Assembly (NCBI RefSeq): GCF_004342685.1
Contig: NZ_SMBZ01000001.1
Span: 62,001-126,000, forward strand
Reading direction: 5' to 3'
Origin: Sphingobacterium alimentarium
Lineage (GTDB): Bacteria > Bacteroidota > Bacteroidia > Sphingobacteriales > Sphingobacteriaceae
DNA: 64,000 nt
Below, one piece after another: positions 9,881 to 18,259 of the stretch. Position numbers and translations under genes: made by a program. The notes under the pieces are model-generated. The model made no database searches. It had not been told where the DNA came from and worked only from the letters and a program-made list of their open reading frames with translations. The stretch's first letter is position 1. Each line of letters opens with the position of its first letter.

Positions 9881-12130
9881 CTAAAATCCTAAACGATCAT
9901 CCTGCAATTCGGGCTCTTTTGGCTCTCCGCCATAATAAACACCGCCATATTTCGAACAATCGATCGTACGACTCAAACCATCCGGAGGAAGTGGAAAATC
10001 TTCTTTCGAATAATTCAACTTACTATTAGCGTACACCCGCTTCATATACAAACCAAATACTGGCAATGCGGCTGCAGCACCTTGACCATATTGCATATTA
10101 CTAAAGCTGATGCTACGATCTTCGGCACCTGTCCATACGCCCGTTACCAAGTCTGGTGTAACACCAATAAACCAAGCATCGGAATTATCGTTGGTCGTAC
10201 CTGTTTTACCACCCATCGGGTATGTAAGCCCCCCAAACTCAGCCCGACGAAGACGACTAGCTGTACCACCATCTACCACTCCTTTGAGCATGTCGACCAT
10301 GATATATGCAGATTCGCTATTCAACACCTTCTTCACATCCGGTCTATTCTCATACAACACAGTACCATCTTTAGTCTCTACACGTAAAATCATCATCGGC
10401 TTAATCCATGTTCCGTGATTGACAAATGCTGAATAAGCACCCACCATATCGTATACTGAAGCCTCATAAGCTCCCAAAGCTATCGATGGATAATTCGGAA
10501 CTGTAGAGGTAACCCCCATTTTACGCGTCAAATCAGCTACATTTGAAGCCCCTACCAGATTGATAAGATAGGCTGAAGCATAGTTTTGGGAATACTTCAA
10601 TGCATTCTTCAGTGTAATCGGATTTCCACCTTGTACTGTCCCGCGCGGTGTCCAATCACCATATGTTTGTTGATAGTTTGGAATCGGCTGACATGGTGAA
10701 TAGTCATTATCAATTGCCACAGCATACGTGAATGGCTTAGCAGTAGAACCTACTTGACGGATACCCATTTTCACTTGATCATACTTGAAGTGCTCAAAAT
10801 TAATACCTCCGACCCATGCTTTGATGTGCCCAGTTTTTGGTTCCATCGACATCATGGAGTTGCGCAGGATTAATTTATTATACTTAATCGAATCCATTGG
10901 AGTCATCAACGTATCTACATTCCCACGCCAAGTAAATATGGTCATGGATGTTTTCGTATTGAAAGCTTTCTTGATCTCCTCTTCCGACGCTCCATCGTTC
11001 TTCATCTGTATATATCTATCCGAACGGCGCATACCTGTCTGCAACAGCTTCGCTCGCTCTCCGGTGAAAGGATTACGACTTCTCCATTGTTTATCAAATT
11101 CGCGCTGCAATTTTTGCATCCACTCTTTCTGAGCAGCTTCAGCATATTCTTGCATCTCATAATTGATTGGTGTGTATACTTTCAGACCGTCTCTGTCCAA
11201 ATCATATGGTGTACCATCTTCTTTGGTGATACCCAAACGTTGAAATTCCTTTTTAATCTCATCCTTCAGTACGGCACGAAAATAAGGTGCTAAACCTTCG
11301 CCATAGCTGGATACGTTAAGCTCAAGTTTCAATGGCTTTTCTTTCGCCGCTTCCAACTCCTCATTGCTGATGAAACCTTCATTACGCATATTGGCCATCA
11401 CCAGATTCCTTCTGTCCTTGGAGCGTTCTACATTACGCACTGGTGAATATAAGGTTGGACCTTTTAGCATACCGACCAATACCGCAGCTTCTTCGAGCTT
11501 CAACTTGTCTGGTGTCGTATTGAAAAAAGTTCTAGCCGCCGACTTAATACCGTATGTATTTTTATACCCGAAATCCACTGTATTAAAATACATCATGATG
11601 ATTTCTTCTTTGGTATAATTGCGTTCAAGACGTACTGCAGTAATCCACTCTTGAAGTTTCTGCATTATACGTTTAATCGTGTTACGTTCTCTTTTCTCCG
11701 CAAATAAATTTAGAGCCAACTGCTGCGTAATCGTACTACCACCTTGCTTGTTGCCCGTCAAGGTGTGAAACACCGTAGTGATGGTACGCGAATAATCTAT
11801 ACCGGAGTGACCATAGAAACGTTTATCTTCTGTAGCGATAAGCGCATTGACCAGATAAGGTGACAAATCTTTGTATTCGACATTTGATCTATTCTCCTTA
11901 TAGTACGTTCCTAAAATACGATTATCATCGGCAAGAATTTCGGAAGCCAAATTGCTCTGCGGATTTTCTAATTCATCGAACCCTGGCAAACTGCCGAATA
12001 AGCCGATACGGACCAGAAATATAAACAATAAACCAAACCCAATTATTCCCAATAGAATCTTCCAAAAATTGCGTGTATAACGCTGGATATCTTCTGCTGT
12101 TAGCTTACTATTCTTCGATTCTCTCTTCAT
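9881..12130 (-). CDS. Bifunctional penicillin-binding protein 1A (glycosyltransferase/transpeptidase)
   Basis: Class A PBP that polymerises and cross-links peptidoglycan at the inner membrane. One transmembrane segment at about 24-44 anchors it. The GT51 domain follows with the catalytic Glu101 in TEDKRFYGHSG and with GGSTITQQL. The transpeptidase domain has the three active-site motifs Ser462-T-A-Lys465, Ser514-Q-N and Lys642-T-G. At 749 residues it has the size of PBP1A. It starts 16 bases after the TPR lipoprotein gene upstream, so the two form one operon. Confidence 0.95.
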   Translation of the reverse strand: MKRESKNSKLTAEDIQRYTRNFWKILLGIIGFGLLFIFLVRIGLFGSLPGFDELENPQSNLASEILADDNRILGTYYKENRSNVEYKDLSPYLVNALIATEDKRFYGHSGIDYSRTITTVFHTLTGNKQGGSTITQQLALNLFAEKRERNTIKRIMQKLQEWITAVRLERNYTKEEIIMMYFNTVDFGYKNTYGIKSAARTFFNTTPDKLKLEEAAVLVGMLKGPTLYSPVRNVERSKDRRNLVMANMRNEGFISNEELEAAKEKPLKLELNVSSYGEGLAPYFRAVLKDEIKKEFQRLGITKEDGTPYDLDRDGLKVYTPINYEMQEYAEAAQKEWMQKLQREFDKQWRSRNPFTGERAKLLQTGMRRSDRYIQMKNDGASEEEIKKAFNTKTSMTIFTWRGNVDTLMTPMDSIKYNKLILRNSMMSMEPKTGHIKAWVGGINFEHFKYDQVKMGIRQVGSTAKPFTYAVAIDNDYSPCQPIPNYQQTYGDWTPRGTVQGGNPITLKNALKYSQNYASAYLINLVGASNVADLTRKMGVTSTVPNYPSIALGAYEASVYDMVGAYSAFVNHGTWIKPMMILRVETKDGTVLYENRPDVKKVLNSESAYIMVDMLKGVVDGGTASRLRRAEFGGLTYPMGGKTGTTNDNSDAWFIGVTPDLVTGVWTGAEDRSISFSNMQYGQGAAAALPVFGLYMKRVYANSKLNYSKEDFPLPPDGLSRTIDCSKYGGVYYGGEPKEPELQDDRLGF

Positions 12131-12146
12131 GTTAACCCGTAGAATA

Positions 12147-14249
12147 CTACTTACTTATATATTTATTTAAATACTTATTGATAGAAGAAGCATCTTGCTC
12201 TCTATCAAACTCCATTTTTGGAATTACAAAGGTACTATATTTTTTTTCACGAACCTTGATTATTTCTGGCAGCAGATCCACAATCCTCTTTTCAAATAAT
12301 CTAACCGCTTCCAATGATTCAAAAACACCTACCCGGATGAGCTTATGGCCGGAATTCAAACTGACCAAAGCGTGCTTATAAGCAGCATGTGGAAACTGCG
12401 TTCGCATAAATTGTCCTATAGCATAGCGTGTAGGCGTCAAATTAGAAGATGCATCGTCCACCAAGATTACAAAATAATAGGGTTCATTAATGGGCAAATC
12501 ATCAACAATAAGCGTTCCATTATTAGTGGAATTTACAGACTTTAACGTTACATCCGCTGTCGTCTGTGCCTCAAAAAGTGATGATGAGCCTGTGCTTCTT
12601 TCAAGAGCTTGTGCTCGGAGGATAAATTCGGAAATATTCTCCCGAATAAATCCTGCCTGTGCTAAAGCCCGATCATGTAGCAAAGGATCGAAATTATAAT
12701 TAGCAATTAGTAAATCCAAGGTTTGTAGAAAAGAATCTACAGGTTGACTATAACCAATTGCCAATGCCCGTAAGTAAGCTAGCTTGGAGAGAGCCTGAGG
12801 CGAAAAAGGATAGTTTCGAAGATAACTATCAGCTTGATGAACGACCTGATTGAAGTCTCCGTCCTCAAATTGAGCATACAACTCATTATACGCCTCAACA
12901 AATAACTCATTAGCTTCCGTATTTGCTACTTTCGGATTCTGATTATTAACGGAAATTTGGGCTAAAGATGAGACATATTCCTGATTTGAATTTCCAAATC
13001 TTTGCACTAAATCTTCCAATAACACAAATGCATCCTTTTCCACACCCAAGCTTTGATAAAATTGTGCTAACTCAAATTGAGCTCTTCCAGCGCTATCCTG
13101 CTCTGTATAGCATTTAGCCAATAAGGGCAACCACTTGTGCTTATTTTGGATCAGCACAATTTCTCGTTCCGAAAAGGTTGGAGCTGATGCCAGCACGATT
13201 TCATCTAAATGACTTCCGGCCAAATCGAATTCTCGTTTTCCTATATACAGCTGAGCCAATTGCCACTGTGTATAATTCTTTGTTTCCAACGGTGCTTGCT
13301 CAGCCTGCAATATTTTATCATAATACAGCATAGCAGAATCTAAGACGTCCGACTTTTGATATTCATCTGCTATATACGAATAGATTAACCACTCTTTATT
13401 TATGGTAAAGCCTTTGTGAAACAAATCACGACTAGACAATATTTTATTTTCGCTCGTAGTATGTTGCAGCTTGATTCTTTCGAGACATGCAGTAACCGTG
13501 AGCGTACTTGCTGCATGAAGCGAAGAAGCTACCTTTTTAAACTGCTTATCGGACTTGAGAATTTCATTAGGCGCTAACAGCTTGCCAAGCTGAAGCTGCC
13601 ACATCGCTTTATAATACTTCGGAGGTCGATGAGATAAGGCTTCTTGCAAATAGAAAATACTAGAATCTATCTTTTGCAAATCCTGAAAAATAGCTGCTTT
13701 AGTGGCATAATATGTCGCACGCTTATTTTTGGATAAATTTTCAGAATTAAGTGTGTGCAATATTGTAAGGGCTGAATCCGATTCTTTTGTATGTAAGATG
13801 GCCTGAGCCCGGAGCATCATAGCATCTTCCTTATATTGCGATGTGCGGACAAGATCAAGATAGGCGACAGCGGTATAGTAATCGGCTTGCAAATAGTATG
13901 CTCGCGCTATTTGGCAATAAATAGCATGACGAATATTGTCTGGAGGTTGCTGCTGCAAAAGATTTTGCAAACGGCCAATCGCATCAGTTAGGGTTTGCGG
14001 GTTGGTCACCTGTGGCTGATGAATAATGGAAAAATAACCTTTTTCAATATCTGCCAATAGAAGCTCTTCTTCCCAATGGGCTAACTTTTGTTCCAAATGA
14101 AACAAAGCATTATACCGAAACTTAAATTCCTGCCACGCATCTCGTTTTGTTTCCGCCTTGTGATTGATTTTCTTGTAGGACATACAACTAACATTTAATA
14201 GTATTGTTAGAAGTATGAGGTATCTACAAATAAATGAAATTCGCACCAC
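12147..14249 (-). CDS. TPR-repeat lipoprotein, probable PorW/SprE-like gliding/T9SS factor
   Basis: Secreted lipoprotein of 700 residues: a hydrophobic signal ends in NVSC with Cys22, followed by many helical TPR-like repeats (for example ARAYYLQADYYTAVAYLDLV, ADEYQKSDVLDSAMLYYDKI). A C-terminal domain holds PYYFVILVDD, RYAIGQF and LIRVGVFESLEAVRLFEKRI, which resembles the C-terminal domain of PorW/SprE-type type IX secretion lipoproteins. That name is a tentative family call; a plain TPR lipoprotein remains possible. The start codon is GTG (14249). It is co-transcribed with PBP1A, suggesting a role at the cell envelope. Confidence 0.7.
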   Translation of the reverse strand: MVRISFICRYLILLTILLNVSCMSYKKINHKAETKRDAWQEFKFRYNALFHLEQKLAHWEEELLLADIEKGYFSIIHQPQVTNPQTLTDAIGRLQNLLQQQPPDNIRHAIYCQIARAYYLQADYYTAVAYLDLVRTSQYKEDAMMLRAQAILHTKESDSALTILHTLNSENLSKNKRATYYATKAAIFQDLQKIDSSIFYLQEALSHRPPKYYKAMWQLQLGKLLAPNEILKSDKQFKKVASSLHAASTLTVTACLERIKLQHTTSENKILSSRDLFHKGFTINKEWLIYSYIADEYQKSDVLDSAMLYYDKILQAEQAPLETKNYTQWQLAQLYIGKREFDLAGSHLDEIVLASAPTFSEREIVLIQNKHKWLPLLAKCYTEQDSAGRAQFELAQFYQSLGVEKDAFVLLEDLVQRFGNSNQEYVSSLAQISVNNQNPKVANTEANELFVEAYNELYAQFEDGDFNQVVHQADSYLRNYPFSPQALSKLAYLRALAIGYSQPVDSFLQTLDLLIANYNFDPLLHDRALAQAGFIRENISEFILRAQALERSTGSSSLFEAQTTADVTLKSVNSTNNGTLIVDDLPINEPYYFVILVDDASSNLTPTRYAIGQFMRTQFPHAAYKHALVSLNSGHKLIRVGVFESLEAVRLFEKRIVDLLPEIIKVREKKYSTFVIPKMEFDREQDASSINKYLNKYISK

Positions 14250-14381
14250 TAAAAATGAGTATGAGGTTTACAATTGTTGATTCAAATACAACATTTCACA
14301 ACCTTAAAAACCCTGAAAGTCAAATCATTTAAACAAATAGTTTAAAAAATATTACCACTTTGCATACCTTAGTAATCTAAA

Positions 14382-15590
14382 ATGAAAGAAGCATCATCAA
14401 AAGGACTTTTCTTTATATTCATTACTGTCGTCATTGACTCTATCGGGCTAGGAATCATTATTCCTGTAATGCCAAAATTGATCCAAGAGCTTATAGGCGG
14501 TGATTTAAGTCAAGCCTCCCAGTATGGTGGCTGGTTAGTGTTTGTATATGCCTTAGCCCAATTTTTCTTTGCCTCCGTCTTAGGAAATCTAAGTGACAAA
14601 TACGGCCGTAGACCAGTCTTGCTATTTTCGTTATTTGGCTTTTGTATTAACTACATTTTAACCGGCTTGGCTCCATCCATTCTCTGGCTATTTATTGGCC
14701 GGCTTGTCGCTGGAGTTACGGGCGCTAGCCACACAGTGGCTGCAGCATATATCGCAGATATTAGCACACCACAGAAGAAAGCCCAAAACTTTGGATTGCT
14801 GGGTGCGGCTTTCGGTCTTGGATTTATCTTAGGCCCCGTGCTAGGAGGTGTTTTGGGGCAATACGGTTCCCGCGTACCCTTCTTTGCAGCAGCCATCCTT
14901 TGCCTTCTGAATGTTATATACGGATATTTCGTCATTCCGGAATCGTTGAAACCCGAGCTTCGGCGACCCTTCAGTTGGAAGACGGCCAATCCGATTGGAG
15001 CATTTATCCATATTAAATCCTATCCCCATATCCTGCCCCTATTTTTGAGCATATTCCTAATAAATATTGCTGCCAATTCAGTGCAGAGTACCTGGTCTTA
15101 TTTTACGATGGAGAAATTTGAATGGGATGAAAAAATGGTGGGACTTTCCTTAGGTTTTGTAGGCACCTTGCTTATGATTGTGCAAGCCGGGTTGATCCGA
15201 ATAGCCATCCCAAAGTTGGGTTTAAAAAATGCCATCATACTCGGACTCGTCTTATACGTCTGTGCTTACACCTTATTCGGTTTTGCAAACCAAAGTTGGA
15301 TGATGTATGCTATCAGTATATTGTTTGTCTCGGCGGGATTAGCGGGGCCAGCGTTGCAAAGTTATATTTCGGATCATATACCACCGAACGAACAAGGACA
15401 GATACAAGGAGGAATAACTTCAGTCATTAGTTTGACTTCCATAATAGGCCCTTTACTGATGACCACCTTGTTCTCCTACTTTTCGCGCAAAGAAGTGCAC
15501 CCGTATTTTCCAGGTGCACCATTTATTTTATCCGCCGTATTAGCCGCTGTAGCGCTTATTATCACGGGATTATATTTTCGAAAAAAATAG
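14382..15590 (+). CDS. TetA-like (TCR/Tet) MFS drug efflux transporter
   Basis: Major facilitator superfamily proton-drug antiporter of 402 residues with about 12 membrane segments. Helix 1 has the family signature ITVVIDSIGLGIIIPVMP, and loop 2-3 has the MFS motif A variant GNLSDKYGRRPVLL. Helix 5 has the motif C-like GFILGPVLGG. These resemble the TetA branch, but such proteins are common chromosomal genes in Sphingobacteriaceae and the substrate is unknown. It runs divergently from the TPR lipoprotein gene and converges on ispF with a gap of only 2 bases and no terminator. Confidence 0.88.
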   Translation: MKEASSKGLFFIFITVVIDSIGLGIIIPVMPKLIQELIGGDLSQASQYGGWLVFVYALAQFFFASVLGNLSDKYGRRPVLLFSLFGFCINYILTGLAPSILWLFIGRLVAGVTGASHTVAAAYIADISTPQKKAQNFGLLGAAFGLGFILGPVLGGVLGQYGSRVPFFAAAILCLLNVIYGYFVIPESLKPELRRPFSWKTANPIGAFIHIKSYPHILPLFLSIFLINIAANSVQSTWSYFTMEKFEWDEKMVGLSLGFVGTLLMIVQAGLIRIAIPKLGLKNAIILGLVLYVCAYTLFGFANQSWMMYAISILFVSAGLAGPALQSYISDHIPPNEQGQIQGGITSVISLTSIIGPLLMTTLFSYFSRKEVHPYFPGAPFILSAVLAAVALIITGLYFRKK

Positions 15591-15592
15591 TT

Positions 15593-16069
15593 TTACTTCT
15601 GTATTAGACAGACCGCATAAGCGACTACGCCCTCTTCGCGACCAATAAAGCCCATTGTTTCATTCGTCGTAGCTTTGATGGAAATATCCTCGACATCCAA
15701 GCCAGCAGCTGCCGCAATTTTTTCTTTCATCTGTGGAATATAAGGTTTGATTTTCGGAGCTTCGAGGCACAACATGGCATCGATATTACCTACATTCCAA
15801 CCTTTTTCATTCACCAATCGGATACACTCTTGAAGCAATAGCAGACTACTTACGCCTTTCCACTTCATATCTGTATTTGGAAAATGATAGCCGATATCTT
15901 CTAGATTGGCTGCGCCTAATATAGCGTCACAAATAGCATGCACCAGCACATCAGCGTCCGAATGACCAAAAGCACCAGCATGATGCTCCAACTGTACGCC
16001 ACCAAGCACAAAGGGATGCCCTTCCTTCATTTGATGCACGTCAAAACCAAATCCTACTTTAATCTTCAT
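15593..16069 (-). CDS. ispF: 2-C-methyl-D-erythritol 2,4-cyclodiphosphate synthase
   Basis: MEP-pathway enzyme that cyclises CDP-methylerythritol 2-phosphate to make isoprenoid precursors. The zinc ligands Asp10 and His12 are in GFGFDVHQ, followed by HSDADVLVHAICDAILGAA and the CDP-binding ATTNETMGFIGREEG at the C-terminus. The 158 residues match the family trimer subunit. It stands alone among its pathway genes and faces the MFS pump tail to tail. Confidence 0.96.
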   Translation of the reverse strand: MKIKVGFGFDVHQMKEGHPFVLGGVQLEHHAGAFGHSDADVLVHAICDAILGAANLEDIGYHFPNTDMKWKGVSSLLLLQECIRLVNEKGWNVGNIDAMLCLEAPKIKPYIPQMKEKIAAAAGLDVEDISIKATTNETMGFIGREEGVVAYAVCLIQK

Positions 16070-16189
16070 AGTAGACGAAATTAAGACTTTCAGCGCAGAA
16101 TACTAATTTAAAATGCCGATAAGTCTCCATCGGCAAAAAATAAGGCAAAAAACTCGTCTTTAATCTTCCGTATGTTATAAAAATATTCA

Positions 16190-16197
16190 TATTTTTG
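16190..16197 (+). promoter_or_regulatory. Putative -7 box of gldJ
   Basis: TATTTTTG, matching TAnnTTTG, ends 38 bases before the TTG start of gldJ. No good -33 TTTG is seen. Confidence 0.4.
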
Positions 16198-16235
16198 GAT
16201 ATTACTATCATCAATACTATCCGATTATACAGAAG

Positions 16236-17711
16236 TTGCGTGTGTTAATACCAGCAATACTTATAACGACGAGCCTATTTACTGTTTTTTCGTGTAAAAG
16301 CAATAGAAATAATGTATCTGATAAAACAGGTGTGAAATACAATGACCCCGAAAATGGAGGTCTTCAGATCAATCGAAAAGTAAAAGAAAGCCTCGGCCCT
16401 GGATTAATAGCGATCGAAGGTGGAACATTTGTCATGGGCGGCAGTCTCAATGAAGATGTAGCCTACGCGCACGATAATCTAAAAAGAAGGGTTACTGTAG
16501 CTTCATTTTATATTGATGAGACGGAGGTTTCCAACGCCGATTGGTTAGAATATTTACATTGGATTTCTCAGAACTTTCCTCAAGATCAAAAAATGTATTA
16601 CGATGCCTTGCCAGATAGTTTGGTATGGCGTAATCCACTTTCGTACAATGAGCCGTATGTAAACTTCTACCTGCGCCACCCTTCTTTCCAAGATTATCCG
16701 GTAGTAGGTGTAACTTGGGAACAAGCAAACGCTTATTGTCAGTGGCGTACTGATCGTGTGAACGAGCATATTCTAAGACAGCGTGGCATCCTTGTGGATT
16801 ACAAGACAGCAAGCCAACAGCAAAATGGTCAACCGTTCAATTCAGAGATATACTTAAACGGACAATTGCAAGGACCTGGTTACGATGGTAAAAACATGCC
16901 AAAGGATAATCGTCCAGGCGCACAGCAAAATGGCCGTCGCACCGTACGTATGGAAGACGGAATATTAAAGCAAGCATACAGACTTCCCACTGAAGCGGAA
17001 TGGGAATATGCTGCATTAGGCTTGATTGGAAATACCTATGAGGGCAATATAGAATCGAACAAAACCTACCCTTGGAATGGCCTAGGCGTTCGTGATCATA
17101 AACGTCGCACACAAGGACGCATGATGGCCAACTTCAAAATCACAAGTGGTAACAATATGGGTGTAGCAGGCGATCTAAATGATGGTGGAGATATCACAGT
17201 ACCTGTCAAAAGCTACCAACCCAATGACTTCGGATTATACAATATGGCCGGCAACGTCAATGAATGGGTTAGCGATGTATATCGTCAATTGTCATTCGAA
17301 GACTTTGATGATTTCAACCCATACCGTGGCCATGTATTCATGGACAATCAGTATGAAGATGCGGAAAATCGCAAATTAGCCAAAGATCAATTTGGACGTC
17401 CTATTAAAGTGGCAGCAAAATCTCCTCGTAAACAAACTTGGGAAGAATTGCAAGCTGCAAATACGGAACAAGCTGCTACCTATGACAATGATGTAAGAGG
17501 CTTCAAAGATGAAGAACAAAAAGAGCTCTATGGCAAAACAACTTTGGTCAATGACAAATCCAGAGTTTTCAAAGGTGGATCTTGGAATGATCGCGCATAT
17601 TGGTTGAATCCAGGTACACGTAGACATATGCAACAAGATGAGTCCAATGCGATGACAGGATTTAGATGTGCGATGACAATGGTCGGAAATGTATTTGGAC
17701 CTCGGAAATAA
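16236..17711 (+). CDS. gldJ: Gliding motility/T9SS lipoprotein GldJ (SUMF1-like fold)
   Basis: Lipoprotein needed for gliding and type IX secretion in Bacteroidota; it has a formylglycine-generating-enzyme (SUMF1) fold but is structural. The signal ends in VFSC with a lipidated Cys at residue 20. The SUMF1 domain starts at IEGGTFVMGG and has VASFYIDETEVSNADWLEYL, YPVVGVTWEQANAYCQWR, AYRLPTEAEWEYAALG, NVNEWVSDVY, VFKGGSWNDRAYW and TGFRCAM. These segments match GldJ better than GldK. No in-frame ATG precedes the signal peptide, so the start is TTG 16236 or GTG 16242. The gene is monocistronic. Confidence 0.88.
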   Translation: MRVLIPAILITTSLFTVFSCKSNRNNVSDKTGVKYNDPENGGLQINRKVKESLGPGLIAIEGGTFVMGGSLNEDVAYAHDNLKRRVTVASFYIDETEVSNADWLEYLHWISQNFPQDQKMYYDALPDSLVWRNPLSYNEPYVNFYLRHPSFQDYPVVGVTWEQANAYCQWRTDRVNEHILRQRGILVDYKTASQQQNGQPFNSEIYLNGQLQGPGYDGKNMPKDNRPGAQQNGRRTVRMEDGILKQAYRLPTEAEWEYAALGLIGNTYEGNIESNKTYPWNGLGVRDHKRRTQGRMMANFKITSGNNMGVAGDLNDGGDITVPVKSYQPNDFGLYNMAGNVNEWVSDVYRQLSFEDFDDFNPYRGHVFMDNQYEDAENRKLAKDQFGRPIKVAAKSPRKQTWEELQAANTEQAATYDNDVRGFKDEEQKELYGKTTLVNDKSRVFKGGSWNDRAYWLNPGTRRHMQQDESNAMTGFRCAMTMVGNVFGPRK

Positions 17712-17784
17712 GACTTATTAAAAGAAAAGAGCTGTCAGATTAATTCGTAATAAGTTAAAACTTAATCTTTCAGACTTACATAAA

Positions 17785-17823
17785 AAGAAGCCGGTTCGTT
17801 ATATGGCGAACCGGCTTCTTTTT
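17785..17823. terminator. Bidirectional terminator between gldJ and the thioesterase gene
   Basis: Perfect 14-bp stem AAGAAGCCGGTTCG / CGAACCGGCTTCTT with an 8-base loop, A-run on one side and T-run on the other. It serves both convergent genes. Confidence 0.93.
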
Positions 17824-17824
17824 A

Positions 17825-18226
17825 TTAATCCACATCCAATCCTTCTAATACAGGAATAGGCTTTTTATCGTCATCGAGTGCCACTAAGGTAAACATACCC
17901 TGAATCGCTAACTCTCTACCATCTTTATACATACTCTCGAGGTAGATTTCTACTTTCACTTTTACGCTGGTACGGCCTACACTATCTACTCTCGCTATGG
18001 CTTCAATAATACTTCCCGAAGGAATAGCCTTTTCAAAGTTGATCTTATCTGAAGACACAGTGACTAATCGTTTACGGCAAAAACGAGTGGCCGCCATAAA
18101 AGACACTTCATCCATAATGGCCATGGCTTTCCCTCCAAATAAGGTATCATGATGGTTGGTCACAAAAGGAAATACAGTGACGCATACCCGAGTTTCCGAC
18201 TGATTTATTCTTTCTTCTAAAGTCAT
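17825..18226 (-). CDS. Acyl-CoA thioesterase (hotdog fold, YciA/BACH type)
   Basis: Small hotdog-fold hydrolase of 133 residues that would release free fatty acids from acyl-CoA. The motif HHDTLFGGKAMAIMDEVSFMAA includes the Asn/Asp-containing active-site helix of this group. Then SDKINFEKAIPSGSIIEAIARV and VKVKVEIYLE match the acyl-CoA thioesterase core. A -7-like box TACTTTTG lies at 18246-18253. It shares its terminator with gldJ and is separate from the MutS-like gene 33 bases upstream only by that short gap. Confidence 0.88.
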   Translation of the reverse strand: MTLEERINQSETRVCVTVFPFVTNHHDTLFGGKAMAIMDEVSFMAATRFCRKRLVTVSSDKINFEKAIPSGSIIEAIARVDSVGRTSVKVKVEIYLESMYKDGRELAIQGMFTLVALDDDKKPIPVLEGLDVD

Positions 18227-18245
18227 TGTTTTTAATTTCTTGGTG

Positions 18246-18253
18246 CAAAAGTA
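18246..18253 (-). promoter_or_regulatory. Putative -7 box of the thioesterase gene
   Basis: TACTTTTG on the minus strand fits TAnnTTTG and would give a leader of about 13 bases. It lies in the 33-base gap after the MutS-like gene, suggesting an independent promoter. Confidence 0.4.
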
Positions 18254-18259
18254 CGATTT

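Noticed and set aside
14382..15590. Acquired tetracycline resistance gene
   Set aside because: It is TetA-like in family motifs only, with chromosomal neighbours and no mobile flanks; calling it a tetracycline determinant is not supported.
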